Shown piece after piece: positions 16,503 through 25,485 of a DNA stretch of 64,000 bases (positions are counted from its first letter, which is position 1; the number at the start of each line of letters is the position of its first letter). The DNA is taken from NCBI RefSeq assembly GCF_030372065.1, contig NZ_JAUDEA010000002.1, forward strand, positions 1-64,000, given 5' to 3'. This DNA is from Thermophilibacter provencensis. Lineage in GTDB: Bacteria; Actinomycetota; Coriobacteriia; Coriobacteriales; Atopobiaceae. Both the position numbers and the translations under genes were made by a program. The notes beneath the pieces were generated by a model. It was not told the DNA's origin. It saw only the letters and a program-made list of their open reading frames with translations, and did no database searches.

Positions 16503-17425
16503 TCGAAGGCTCCAATCAGTTCGTTGACATCAGATGCGCCCTGCTCGGCCACCCAGGCGGCAAGTCCGTCCACAATGTCGGCGGCGCAGGTGGGGTTGTA
16601 GAAGTTTGCGGTTCCCACCGTAACGGAAGTGGCGCCGGCGAGAATCATCTCGGCGGCGTCCTGCCAGCTGGCAATGCCGCCCATGCCGTTGATGGGAATC
16701 CTGACGGCCTGCGCCGCCTCCCAGACCATGCGCACGGCGATCGCGTGGATGGCAGGGCCAGAGACCCCTCCGGTGGGCTTGGAGAGGCGGCTCCTGCGGG
16801 TGCGCACGTCAATGGACATGCCGTTGATGGTGTTGATGAGCGAGAGGGCGTCCGCCCCCTCGGCCTCGCAGGCGCGCGCGATCTCAGGAACGCGCACGGG
16901 TGCCATCTTCACGAGAAGCGGTCGCTGGACGCGCGGGCGCACCGCGCGAACGACCTCGGCAGCGCTCTCGGGCGTGCCGCCCACAAGGGCGCCTCCGCGG
17001 GCGATGTTTGGGCACGAGATGTTCATCTCGACGCCGCTCGCCCAGGGACAGTGCTCCTCGATGAGCTCCACGGCGGCGACGTACTCCTCGACGGAGTGGC
17101 CGGCGGCCTGCACGATGACGCGGCAGCCGCGGCCCTCAAGACCGGCGAGATACTCGCCGTACTGCTCGACCATGCCCACAACGCCAGGGTTGGCAAGGCC
17201 GACAGTGTTCATCATGCCGGACGGAACCTCGCACATGCGAGGCGCGGGGTTGCCGGTCCAGGGCTCGGCGGAGCAGCCCTTGAGGGTGATCGCGCCAAGC
17301 CGAGAGACATCGTAGAAGCTCTCGAAGACCGAGCCAAAGGCAAAGGTGCCCGAGGCGGTGTTCACCGGGTTCTGCATGCGCACGCCGCCGAGGTTGACGG
17401 CCATGCTCACGTTCTTCTCGCCCAT
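16496..17425 (-). CDS. pyrD: Dihydroorotate dehydrogenase, type 1B catalytic subunit
   Basis: A 309-residue FMN barrel that oxidises dihydroorotate to orotate. It has NPVNTASGTF, NISCPN with the nearby conserved segments, and the KMAPV strand. The active-site base falls in the type 1B region around MNISCPN. The start ATG at 17423-17425 follows GGAGGTGG and overlaps the pyrK stop by one base. Pairing with pyrK marks it as the NAD-linked PyrDB type rather than the quinone-linked type 2. Confidence 0.93.
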   Translation of the reverse strand: MGEKNVSMAVNLGGVRMQNPVNTASGTFAFGSVFESFYDVSRLGAITLKGCSAEPWTGNPAPRMCEVPSGMMNTVGLANPGVVGMVEQYGEYLAGLEGRGCRVIVQAAGHSVEEYVAAVELIEEHCPWASGVEMNISCPNIARGGALVGGTPESAAEVVRAVRPRVQRPLLVKMAPVRVPEIARACEAEGADALSLINTINGMSIDVRTRRSRLSKPTGGVSGPAIHAIAVRMVWEAAQAVRIPINGMGGIASWQDAAEMILAGATSVTVGTANFYNPTCAADIVDGLAAWVAEQGASDVNELIGAFEC

Positions 17426-18213
17426 TACCACGCCACCTCCTCGGCATCGAAGACGGGGCCGTCCTTGCAGCAGGACTTGTAGGTCCCATCGGCCATGGCC
17501 ACGTTGCACGTGCCGCAGGCACCAAAGCCGCAGCACATCATGCGCTCCATGGAGACCCTGCAGGAAACGCCTGCCTCGCGGCAGAGGCGCGCCACGCCGG
17601 CCATCATGACCTCGGGCCCGCAGGTGTAGACCACGTCGTAGGTATTGCTGTCGAGAAGCTCGGAGAGGGCGTCGGTCGTGAACCCCTTGCGCCCGGCCGT
17701 GCCGTCGTCCGTCGTCACCGCAACGGTTTTAGCCCCAAGCCCCTGGAGCACCTCGGCACCCCAGAGCTTGCCGGCCGTCTGCGCGCCCACCACGGCATCA
17801 AAGGCCACGCCGGCGTGCTCGAGCATGCGAGCGCAGGCAACGACGGGCGTGACGCCCACGCCGCCCGCAACGACACAGGCGCGACGAGCGCCCTCGACAA
17901 GCGGCCAGGGGTTTCCGCAGGGTCCGACGGCGGTTGAGGACTCCCCTACCGCCATCGCGGAGAGGCGACGCGTGCCGTCACCCACCACGGCATAGACGAT
18001 CTCGACCGTGCCGGCCTGCGCGTCCGCATGCGAGAAGGACAGCGGGATGCGCAGGATCTGGCTCGCGTCACCGGGAACGTGGATGTTCACGAACTGACCG
18101 GCCTCAAGGGAGGCGGCAAGCTCGGGAGACGAGAGCACAATCCTCATGAGCCCTTCGGCGACGGGCTCGTTTGAGACCACGGTGAAGTCGTGGACCGACG
18201 TGGTGGCACTCAT
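17425..18213 (-). CDS. pyrK: Dihydroorotate dehydrogenase electron transfer subunit (PyrK)
   Basis: A 262-residue FAD/[2Fe-2S] protein that passes electrons from PyrDB to NAD+. It has a FAD-binding N-terminal barrel (RIPLSFSHAD, GQFVNI), an NAD site (VVAGGVGVTPV) and the C-terminal cluster motif CCGFGACGTC followed by a later CC pair. The start ATG at 18211-18213 overlaps the pyrC stop (ATGA). Confidence 0.94.
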   Translation of the reverse strand: MSATTSVHDFTVVSNEPVAEGLMRIVLSSPELAASLEAGQFVNIHVPGDASQILRIPLSFSHADAQAGTVEIVYAVVGDGTRRLSAMAVGESSTAVGPCGNPWPLVEGARRACVVAGGVGVTPVVACARMLEHAGVAFDAVVGAQTAGKLWGAEVLQGLGAKTVAVTTDDGTAGRKGFTTDALSELLDSNTYDVVYTCGPEVMMAGVARLCREAGVSCRVSMERMMCCGFGACGTCNVAMADGTYKSCCKDGPVFDAEEVAW

Positions 18214-19523
18214 CGAAGGACCCTCTTGACCGGGGTCACAACGCCGTTGGTGAGCGTGTGGCGACCGGCAACAAAGACCTCGGTGGCGCAGCCGGTAAGG
18301 GACTTGCCGAGCCACGCGGAGTTCTTGGAGCGGCTCTGGAGCCAGTCCTCGGTGACCGTCACCTCGGCGGTGGGATCGATGAGCGTGAGGTCGGCGGTGC
18401 AGCCCTCCTCGATGCGAATCTCGGGGAGGCGCAGGCAGCGACGTGGGTTCACGGCCATGACCTCAACGAGGCGCGACCAGCTCATCGTGCCGGGAAGCAC
18501 GAGGTTGGTGAGCATGAGCGGCAGCGACGTCTCGAGGCCCACGATGCCAAAGAAGGCGATCTCCCACTCGCAGTCCTTCTCGTGCGGGGCGTGCGGGGCG
18601 TGGTCGGTCACAATGCAGTCGATCGAGCCGTCGAGAATGCCCTCGCGCAGCGCGGCGGCATCAGATGCGCTGCGCAGCGGCGGGTTCATCTTGAGGTTGG
18701 TGTCGTAGGCATCGGTGATGTCGTCCTCGCACAGGAACAGGTGGTGCGGGGTGACCTCGCAGGTCACGGGCAGTCCCTCGGCCTTGGCGGCGCGGACGAG
18801 CTCGAGGCTCTTCTCGGTGGAGATGTGGGCGATGTGCAGGGCACAGCCGGTCATGCGGCAGAGCTCGATGTCACGATAGATCTCGAGCTCCTCTCCCAGG
18901 GCGGGCCAGCCGAACATGCCGAGGCGCGTGGAGGCGCGGCCCTCGTTGATGACACCGTGCGTGGTGAGCGACTCGATCTCGCAGTGCGCGGAGACAACCT
19001 TGTCGAACTGCGAGACGTACTCCATGCAGGTGCGCATCATGCCGGCGCTCTGGACGCCGTGGCCGTCATCGGAGAAGGCGACCGCACCCTCCATGACCAT
19101 GTCGCCGATCTCCGCGAGGGTCTGGCCCTTCTCCCCCACCGTGAGGGCGCCGATCGGGCGAATGTGGCAAAGGCCCGCGTGACGGGAGCGGTCGATCTGG
19201 TAGCGGACCTCGGCGCCCGTGTCGGTCACCGGGTCGGTGTTGGGCATGGTGGCAACGTCGGTGAAGCCGCCGTGGGTTGCCGCGCGGGCGCCGGTCTCGA
19301 TGGTCTCCTTGTACTCAAAGCCGGGATCACGGAAGTGCACGTGCATGTCCACGAGGCCGGGAACGAGGTACTTGCCGGTGGCATCGATGACCTCGGCGTC
19401 GGCGGGCGGCTCGATGCACGTGCTCACGCACGCGATCTTGTCGCCGTCAACGAGCACGTCGCGAACGTCGTCAAGGCCCACCTGCGGGTCGACGACGTGG
19501 GCTCCCTTAAGCAGATACGCCAT
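18210..19523 (-). CDS. pyrC: Dihydroorotase
   Basis: A 437-residue metal-dependent amidohydrolase that cyclises carbamoyl aspartate. It has the metal motif LVDMHVHFRDPGFEYKE near residue 55, AHCEIE, AHISTEKS and the TDHAPH motif of type I dihydroorotases. Its start overlaps the pyrB end by 17 bp. Type I length and motifs separate it from allantoinase or hydantoinase, and the operon settles the function. Confidence 0.95.
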   Translation of the reverse strand: MAYLLKGAHVVDPQVGLDDVRDVLVDGDKIACVSTCIEPPADAEVIDATGKYLVPGLVDMHVHFRDPGFEYKETIETGARAATHGGFTDVATMPNTDPVTDTGAEVRYQIDRSRHAGLCHIRPIGALTVGEKGQTLAEIGDMVMEGAVAFSDDGHGVQSAGMMRTCMEYVSQFDKVVSAHCEIESLTTHGVINEGRASTRLGMFGWPALGEELEIYRDIELCRMTGCALHIAHISTEKSLELVRAAKAEGLPVTCEVTPHHLFLCEDDITDAYDTNLKMNPPLRSASDAAALREGILDGSIDCIVTDHAPHAPHEKDCEWEIAFFGIVGLETSLPLMLTNLVLPGTMSWSRLVEVMAVNPRRCLRLPEIRIEEGCTADLTLIDPTAEVTVTEDWLQSRSKNSAWLGKSLTGCATEVFVAGRHTLTNGVVTPVKRVLR

Positions 19524-20442
19524 TGTTCTCTCCTCCCAGAAGCAGGTACATCTCGGCCATGCGCGTGAGAACGCCGGCGTTCACCTGGTCAAGAATGCGC
19601 GAGCGCGCGCAGTCGGCAACGTCCGCGTTGATCTCCATGCCGCGGTTCATGGGGCCGGGGTGGCAGATGATGGCCTCGGGCTTCATCTTGTCCACACGGC
19701 TCATGTCGAGGCCCCAGAGACGGTTGTACTCGCGGCGGGACGGGATGGCCGCGCCCTCCATGCGCTCGAGCTGGACGCGCAGCATGTAGATGACGTCCAT
19801 CTCGGGGATCACGGAGTCAAAGTCGGCGGTCTGCGGCACGCCGTAGTAGTCCGGGTCGTCAACCTGGAAGGTGGGCGGGCCCACGAGGGTGACGTCGGCG
19901 CCCATGGTCTTGAGGGCGGGCACGAGGCTGCCGCACACGCGGCTGTGGCTGAGGTCGCCCACGATGGCGACCTTGAGGCCGTCGAGGTGGCCGAAGTTCT
20001 CTCGGATGGTGTAGAGGTCGAGCATCGCCTGCGTGGGGTGCTGGTGCTTGCCGTCGCCGGCGTTAATGACGATGGCGTCGGTGTGCTCGGTGATCTTCTG
20101 CGGCGTACCGGCGAGCTTGGCGCGGCAGATGAACATGTCGACGTTCATGGCGTCAATGGTCTCGATGGTGTCGGCGAGGCTCTCACCCTTCACGACCGAG
20201 GACGTGGCGCCGCCCATGGAGAGGGAGTCGGCGGAGAGGCGCTTCTCGGCGAGCTCGAAGGAGCTCTTGGTGCGGGTGGAGGGCTCGAGGAAGAGGTTCA
20301 CGATCGTGCGGCCGCGCAGGGCGGGAACCTTCTTGATGGCGCGGTTGTTTACCTCGGAGAACGAGCGGGCCGTGTCGAGGATCTGCGTGATGTCGTCGGC
20401 AGTGAGGCTCGTCGTGTCGATCAGGTGCTTGACGGAAAGCAT
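19507..20442 (-). CDS. pyrB: Aspartate carbamoyltransferase catalytic subunit
   Basis: A 311-residue enzyme that makes carbamoyl aspartate. It shows the carbamoyl phosphate motif EPSTRTKSSFELAEKRL, the KGESLADT loop, HQHPTQAMLDLYT and a VGDLSHSRVCGSL strand. No pyrI regulatory gene is present, so regulation is more likely through PyrR. It follows pyrR by 21 bp. Confidence 0.95.
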   Translation of the reverse strand: MLSVKHLIDTTSLTADDITQILDTARSFSEVNNRAIKKVPALRGRTIVNLFLEPSTRTKSSFELAEKRLSADSLSMGGATSSVVKGESLADTIETIDAMNVDMFICRAKLAGTPQKITEHTDAIVINAGDGKHQHPTQAMLDLYTIRENFGHLDGLKVAIVGDLSHSRVCGSLVPALKTMGADVTLVGPPTFQVDDPDYYGVPQTADFDSVIPEMDVIYMLRVQLERMEGAAIPSRREYNRLWGLDMSRVDKMKPEAIICHPGPMNRGMEINADVADCARSRILDQVNAGVLTRMAEMYLLLGGENNGVSA

Positions 20443-20463
20443 GTGGTTGGCACCTCCTGTGCT

Positions 20464-21015
20464 CTAGTCGGTGGGCTTGGTCCAGATCTCGACGGAGTTG
20501 ACGTCGTCGTACGGGGCAATGGTCACGCGCACGTCCTCGCCGTGCGAGGAGGGGACGTTCTTGCCCACGTAGTCCGCGCGGATGGGGAGCTCGCGATGGC
20601 CGCGATCGATCATGACGGCAAGCTGGACCGTCTTGGGACGACCGAGGTCGATGAGGGCGTCGAGCGCGGCGCGAATGGTCCGGCCGGTGTAGAGGACGTC
20701 GTCAACGAGAATGATGTCGCGCTTGTCGACGTCAAAGGGGATGTCGGTGCCAAACTCGACGGGGGCGATCTTGCGACTCACGTCGTCGCGGTAGAAGCTC
20801 ACGTCGAGCGTGCCCACGGGCGGGCGGGTGCCCTCGATCTTCTCGATCTCATCGGCGAGCAGCGGCGCGATGGCGGCGCCGCGGCGAACGATGCCGACAA
20901 GCGCAATGCCCTCGGCTCCCTCGTTCTTCTCGATGATCTCATGGGCGATGCGGGTGAGCGCGCGGCTCATGGCCTGCTCGTCCATAATCTGGGCCTTGAG
21001 CTTGGCCTGTTCCAT
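20464..21015 (-). CDS. pyrR: PyrR bifunctional regulator / uracil phosphoribosyltransferase
   Basis: A 183-residue RNA-binding attenuation regulator. The PRPP-binding loop is DIILVDDVLYTGRTIRAALD; the N-terminal region (RIAHEIIEKNEGAEGIALVG) also fits the family. It is the first gene of the pyr operon. A terminator-like hairpin lies immediately upstream (21032-21069), where PyrR-controlled attenuation would be expected. Confidence 0.95.
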   Translation of the reverse strand: MEQAKLKAQIMDEQAMSRALTRIAHEIIEKNEGAEGIALVGIVRRGAAIAPLLADEIEKIEGTRPPVGTLDVSFYRDDVSRKIAPVEFGTDIPFDVDKRDIILVDDVLYTGRTIRAALDALIDLGRPKTVQLAVMIDRGHRELPIRADYVGKNVPSSHGEDVRVTIAPYDDVNSVEIWTKPTD

Positions 21016-21031
21016 GGGACTCCCTTCTCAC

Positions 21032-21069
21032 AAAATGACGCCCTGCCGGCAAAGCCGACACGAGCGTCA
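21032..21069 (-). promoter_or_regulatory. Candidate transcription attenuator of the pyr operon
   Basis: On the minus strand TGACGC, an internal CGGC-TTT-GCCG hairpin and GCGTCA form a two-part stem followed by TTTTG, 17 bp upstream of the pyrR start codon. I could not find a convincing match to the known PyrR binding loop in the 120 nt upstream, nor a clear antiterminator, so the mechanism is inferred from position only. Confidence 0.5.
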
Positions 21070-21190
21070 AGATAAGGCTATGAGAAGCGTCCCGAGGGAC
21101 CTGACCTTGCTGGCGTCTCGCACCGGCTTAAAGAATCCATCCCACTGTACGACAATCCGGCCGGAAGAACAAGACGAAAGAGAGCGGGGC

Positions 21191-21943
21191 CTAGCTAAAC
21201 TGCTCGCTATAGGCCGCGAGGACCTCCGCCGCCGGGCCGTCCATGCGCTGGACGCCCTTCTCGATCCAGATGGCTCGCTGGCAGATGCGCTCGACCTGCT
21301 CCATGGAGTGGGAGACAAAGAGAACGGTCACGTTGCCGGACTCAATGAAGTGCTTGATGCGCTGCTCGCACTTCTCCTGGAAGAAGACGTCGCCCACCGA
21401 GAGAGTCTCGTCGACGATGAGGACGTCGGGCTCGGTCACCGTTGCAATGGCAAAGGCGATGCGCGCGACCATGCCGGAGGAGTAGTTCTTGAGCGGCATG
21501 TCCATGAAGTCCTGGAGCTCGGCAAAGTCGATGATGTCCTGAAGGTGGCCGTCGACGAACTCGCGCGAGTAGCCGAGCAGCGACCCGTTGAGGTAGATGT
21601 TCTCGCGCGCCGTGAGCTCGGGGTCAAAGCCGGCGCCCAGCTCGATCAGCGGCGCGATGTTGCCGCGGACCGTGATGGTGCCCTCGGAGGGCTCCAGGAC
21701 GCCGGCGATGCACTTGAGCATCGTGGATTTGCCGGAACCGTTGGTGCCCACCAGGCCAACGACCTCGCCGCGGCGCACCTTAAAGCTCACGTGGTCAAGC
21801 GCGCGAAACTCCTTGAAGAAGAGCTCGTGCCTCATGATCTTGATGAAGTACTCCTTGAGGTTGTTGAGCTGCTCGCTGGCGATGTTGAAGATCATCGAGA
21901 CGTCGTTGACCTCGATGGCGTACTCGGAGGTGGTGTCTGCCAT
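21191..21943 (-). CDS. ABC exporter ATPase, polysaccharide/teichoic acid type (TagH/Wzt-like)
   Basis: A 250-residue nucleotide-binding protein. Walker A is VGTNGSGKST, the signature is NYSSGMVARIAFA, and Walker B is DVLIVDETLSVGD. This short-type ATPase, with its NIAPLIELGAGFDPE segment, is typical of glycan exporters that work with a six-helix permease; it lacks the extra C-terminal sugar-binding domain of some Wzt proteins. The permease gene is 9 bp upstream. The substrate is not known; no glycan cluster is adjacent. Confidence 0.88.
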   Translation of the reverse strand: MADTTSEYAIEVNDVSMIFNIASEQLNNLKEYFIKIMRHELFFKEFRALDHVSFKVRRGEVVGLVGTNGSGKSTMLKCIAGVLEPSEGTITVRGNIAPLIELGAGFDPELTARENIYLNGSLLGYSREFVDGHLQDIIDFAELQDFMDMPLKNYSSGMVARIAFAIATVTEPDVLIVDETLSVGDVFFQEKCEQRIKHFIESGNVTVLFVSHSMEQVERICQRAIWIEKGVQRMDGPAAEVLAAYSEQFS

Positions 21944-21952
21944 GGGAACCGC

Positions 21953-22777
21953 CTAGATGTAGAGGATGAACTTGTGCTCGGTCTTGCGGAAGACGAGATA
22001 GCCCGCAAGAAGCGCCACGAGCGCCCAGACAATCGAGAGGATGATGACCGTGGAGCCGGGGCTCGCCTGGTAGACGATGGCGCAGCGCATCATGTCGATG
22101 TAGTTGTACATGGGGTTGGCCTTCACCACGGCAATGACGTACCAAGGGGCGTTTGACGCCGTGAGCAGGGAGAGATCCCAGAAGATGGGCGTGAGGTAGG
22201 TCCACGCGGTGAGAAGGACGCTCCAAAGGTGGATCATGTCGCGGAAGAACACGGCGAGCGCGCCGATGAGCAGGCTCACGCCCATGCAGAAGACCATGAG
22301 CAGCAGCAGCGCGGGAATCATCCAGATGATGTGCCAGGTGGGCACAACGCGGAAGAACAGCATGACAATGACGACCGCGATGAGCGAGAACGCAAAGTTG
22401 AAGGCCGCCGAGAAGACCTTCTGCACCGGGAACACCCAGCGGTCCACCCTCACCTTCTTGAGCAGCGGGGCGGCGTCGATGATGGAGCGCAGGCCGGTGC
22501 TCGTTGCCTCGTTCATGAGCGAGAAGGTGATGTTGCCCACGATGAGGTAGAGCGGGTAGTTCTCTACGTTGGACCCGCGCAGGAAGTACGAGAAGACAAA
22601 GCTCATGATGATCATCATGAGGAGCGGGTTGAGGACGCTCCAGACAACACCAAGGATGGAGCGACGGTAACGAAGCTTGAAGTCCTTCGTCACGAGCTGA
22701 AGAAGGATGAAGCGATCCTTGGCAAGGTTGCCCGTCACATGCGTGACCTTATCGTTTATCTCGGCTCTGTGGCTCAA
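21953..22777 (-). CDS. ABC-2 type exporter permease (TagG/Wzm-like)
   Basis: A 274-residue six-helix permease. The cytoplasmic N-terminus holds FKLRYRRSILGVVWSVLNPL, the classic start of ABC2 glycan permeases, and the C-terminus ends in the hydrophobic helix VIILSIVWALVALLAGYL. I chose the TTG at 22775-22777 because GAGGAGGTT sits 4-5 bp in front of it; an ATG at 22816 in frame has no ribosome site but would add 13 residues. It is the first gene of a two-gene operon with the ATPase. Confidence 0.85.
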   Translation of the reverse strand: MSHRAEINDKVTHVTGNLAKDRFILLQLVTKDFKLRYRRSILGVVWSVLNPLLMMIIMSFVFSYFLRGSNVENYPLYLIVGNITFSLMNEATSTGLRSIIDAAPLLKKVRVDRWVFPVQKVFSAAFNFAFSLIAVVIVMLFFRVVPTWHIIWMIPALLLLMVFCMGVSLLIGALAVFFRDMIHLWSVLLTAWTYLTPIFWDLSLLTASNAPWYVIAVVKANPMYNYIDMMRCAIVYQASPGSTVIILSIVWALVALLAGYLVFRKTEHKFILYI

Positions 22778-23207
22778 GGAACCTCCTCGTGTGCGCCCCA
22801 CACCAACGTTGCACATGCTAGCACAGCGCCTGCGCGCTCATAGAAAAGGCAGAGGCCTGCGTGCGGCGCGCCCGATTCTTGCCCCAAATAAGAAGTTTTG
22901 CGTTTTGGAGACCTTGCGCGTCGTCGGAGCATCCCCCACCGTGGTGTTTTGGCCGATTGTGGGGCAAAGATTTGATATCGGGCGACAAGAGCGGTGCCCC
23001 CTCTTCTTTCACGGCAGCACGGGGATTGACGTTTTCCCAGTTGAAGAGATTGCGACAAGGACGAAAAGAACCGCCTGCACGCATTTCTCGCCCCAACGCA
23101 TCAAATCTTTTGCCCAAAAGTGACGAGGATGCTTTTGTCTCGTTGACGCGCACGATAATAAGCGTCCCAACAACAATCCGCCCTTTAGAGAAAAACAAAA
23201 TTCCCCC
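22778..23207. other. 430 bp without a gene; inverted repeats and a probable exporter promoter
   Basis: I see no supported gene. Close to the exporter start, TGCTAGCAT on the minus strand (around 22811-22819) is a possible extended -10. TTGCCCCA at 22879-22886 pairs with TGGGGCAA at 22960-22967. GGGGCAAAGATTTGAT (22961-22976) is the inverse of ATCAAATCTTTTGCCC (23100-23115), a word that recurs at 55731-55746. The region therefore looks like degenerate repeat DNA of the same family as 55711-55945. Confidence 0.5.
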
Positions 23208-23235
23208 TTGCGCGACTGACGCACTTCTGTATACT
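23208..23235 (+). promoter_or_regulatory. Promoter of tRNA-Asn
   Basis: TTGCGC at 23208-23213 and TATACT at 23230-23235, separated by 16 bp, lie 20 bp upstream of the mature tRNA 5' end. Confidence 0.65.
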
Positions 23236-23255
23236 TACTTCTTGCGCGAACACAT

Positions 23256-23330
23256 TCCCCGGTGGCGCAGTGGTAGCGCAGCTGACTGTTAATCAGCGTG
23301 TCGTAGGTTCGAATCCTACCCGGGGAGCCA
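23256..23330 (+). tRNA. tRNA-Asn (GTT)
   Basis: A 75-nt cloverleaf with encoded CCA. The acceptor stem TCCCCGG pairs with CCGGGGA, the anticodon arm is GCTGA-CTGTTAA-TCAGC with anticodon GTT, and the T arm contains GTAGGTTCGAATCCTAC. It has its own promoter and terminator. Confidence 0.97.
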
Positions 23331-23338
23331 GAGACCTC

Positions 23339-23367
23339 AGGCCGGAGACTTGCTCTCCGGCCTTTTT
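23339..23367 (+). terminator. Rho-independent terminator of tRNA-Asn
   Basis: GGCCGGAGA pairs perfectly with TCTCCGGCC around a 5-nt loop, followed by five T residues. Confidence 0.93.
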
Positions 23368-23404
23368 CATATGCATTTTTCCAATTAATCGAATGACTGG
23401 CACA

Positions 23405-23595
23405 GCTACAGGCTGTTCTCGGTACGAGTGGTACAGCGGCCGATATTTCTCGGCAATCCATTTTGAAGTACGGTACAGGGAGCCGATTTAATAGTCGTAT
23501 CACGCCGAAGCCGGTACAGACTCCGAGTTTTCTCGGCACGCACTTCAGTGATCGGTACAACACCGCGGTTTTCTCGGCACGTGATCTGTATGAAC
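23405..23595. repeat. Degenerate tandem array of about 41-bp units, GGTACAG...CCGA-TTTTCTCGGCA
   Basis: GGTACAG (GGTACAA in the last copy) recurs at 23430, 23472, 23513 and 23553, giving spacings of 42, 41 and 40 bp. Three of the four units continue into a small hairpin, such as GCCGA-TATTTC-TCGGC and CCGAG-TTTT-CTCGG. The second unit keeps only part of this. A partial copy lies at 23405-23429. There is no open reading frame of interest, and the units are too variable for a CRISPR array. Confidence 0.65.
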
Positions 23596-23600
23596 GAGAA

Positions 23601-23639
23601 ACACAAAGCGGCCCCGCACGAGCATTCGCACGGGGCCGC
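23601..23639 (-). terminator. Rho-independent terminator of the rimP-rpoD operon
   Basis: On the minus strand GCGGCCCCG pairs with CGGGGCCGC (with further pairs inside), followed by the T-rich TTTGTGTTT. It lies 22 bp downstream of the last gene, the small membrane protein. Confidence 0.8.
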
Positions 23640-23660
23640 AAGGGTGCACCATTGGAAAGA

Positions 23661-24079
23661 CTACCCGAGGACTTCCTCGTTAGCTTTGACGGCATACAGG
23701 TACGCGAAGATGCCAACGCAGGCGATGGCGAGCTCGGTCCAAGAGATCTGACCGGTGGTGAGACTCATGAGGAACTCGATGAACGCCACCAGGATGAGAG
23801 CCATGTCGAGCTTCTTGAAGCCGCCAACGTGGCGGGGGTTGTTCGCCGAGCGCGCGCCCATCACGCCAACGATGAGGCAGTAGACGCCAACGATAATCGC
23901 CACGATGCCGAGCACCTCGGAGGCGATGACGCCGTCGGTCATGTCTCCGGCCACCTCAAGGCGCAGACCAGCGGCAAGCGGAGAGGCGGCAATCAGGAAG
24001 GCACCACCAATCAGGTGCAGCAGCGCAAAGATCATGATCGCAAACGAGAAGTACTTGAGCTTCCTCTGGTTATCAGACA

Positions 24080-24080
<1 letters not shown>
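23661..24080 (-). CDS. Small four-helix membrane protein, function unknown
   Basis: A 139-residue protein with four predicted membrane helices (about residues 9-30, 48-75, 86-108 and 113-133) and short loops; a GFKKLD motif precedes helix 3. I do not recognise a family. The ATG start shares one base with the rpoD stop (TGATG), so it is translationally coupled to the housekeeping sigma factor and ends the long information operon. That coupling is the only clue to its role. Confidence 0.75.
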
Positions 24081-25441
<1,361 letters not shown>

Positions 25442-25485
25442 GTAGGTCCTTTCGACATACAAACTTTCAGGATTATACCCAAAAT

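Noticed and set aside
19219-21075. Long plus-strand frame over pyrC, pyrB and pyrR, and similar ones at 31560-33728, 47796-50165, 53656-55041 and 60704-62491
   Set aside because: All are mirror frames of high-GC genes with complete family motifs on the other strand; none has its own ribosome site or recognisable domain.
23405-23595. CRISPR array
   Set aside because: The period is near 41 bp but the units are too divergent, the conserved part is only about 7-12 bp, and no cas gene is near.
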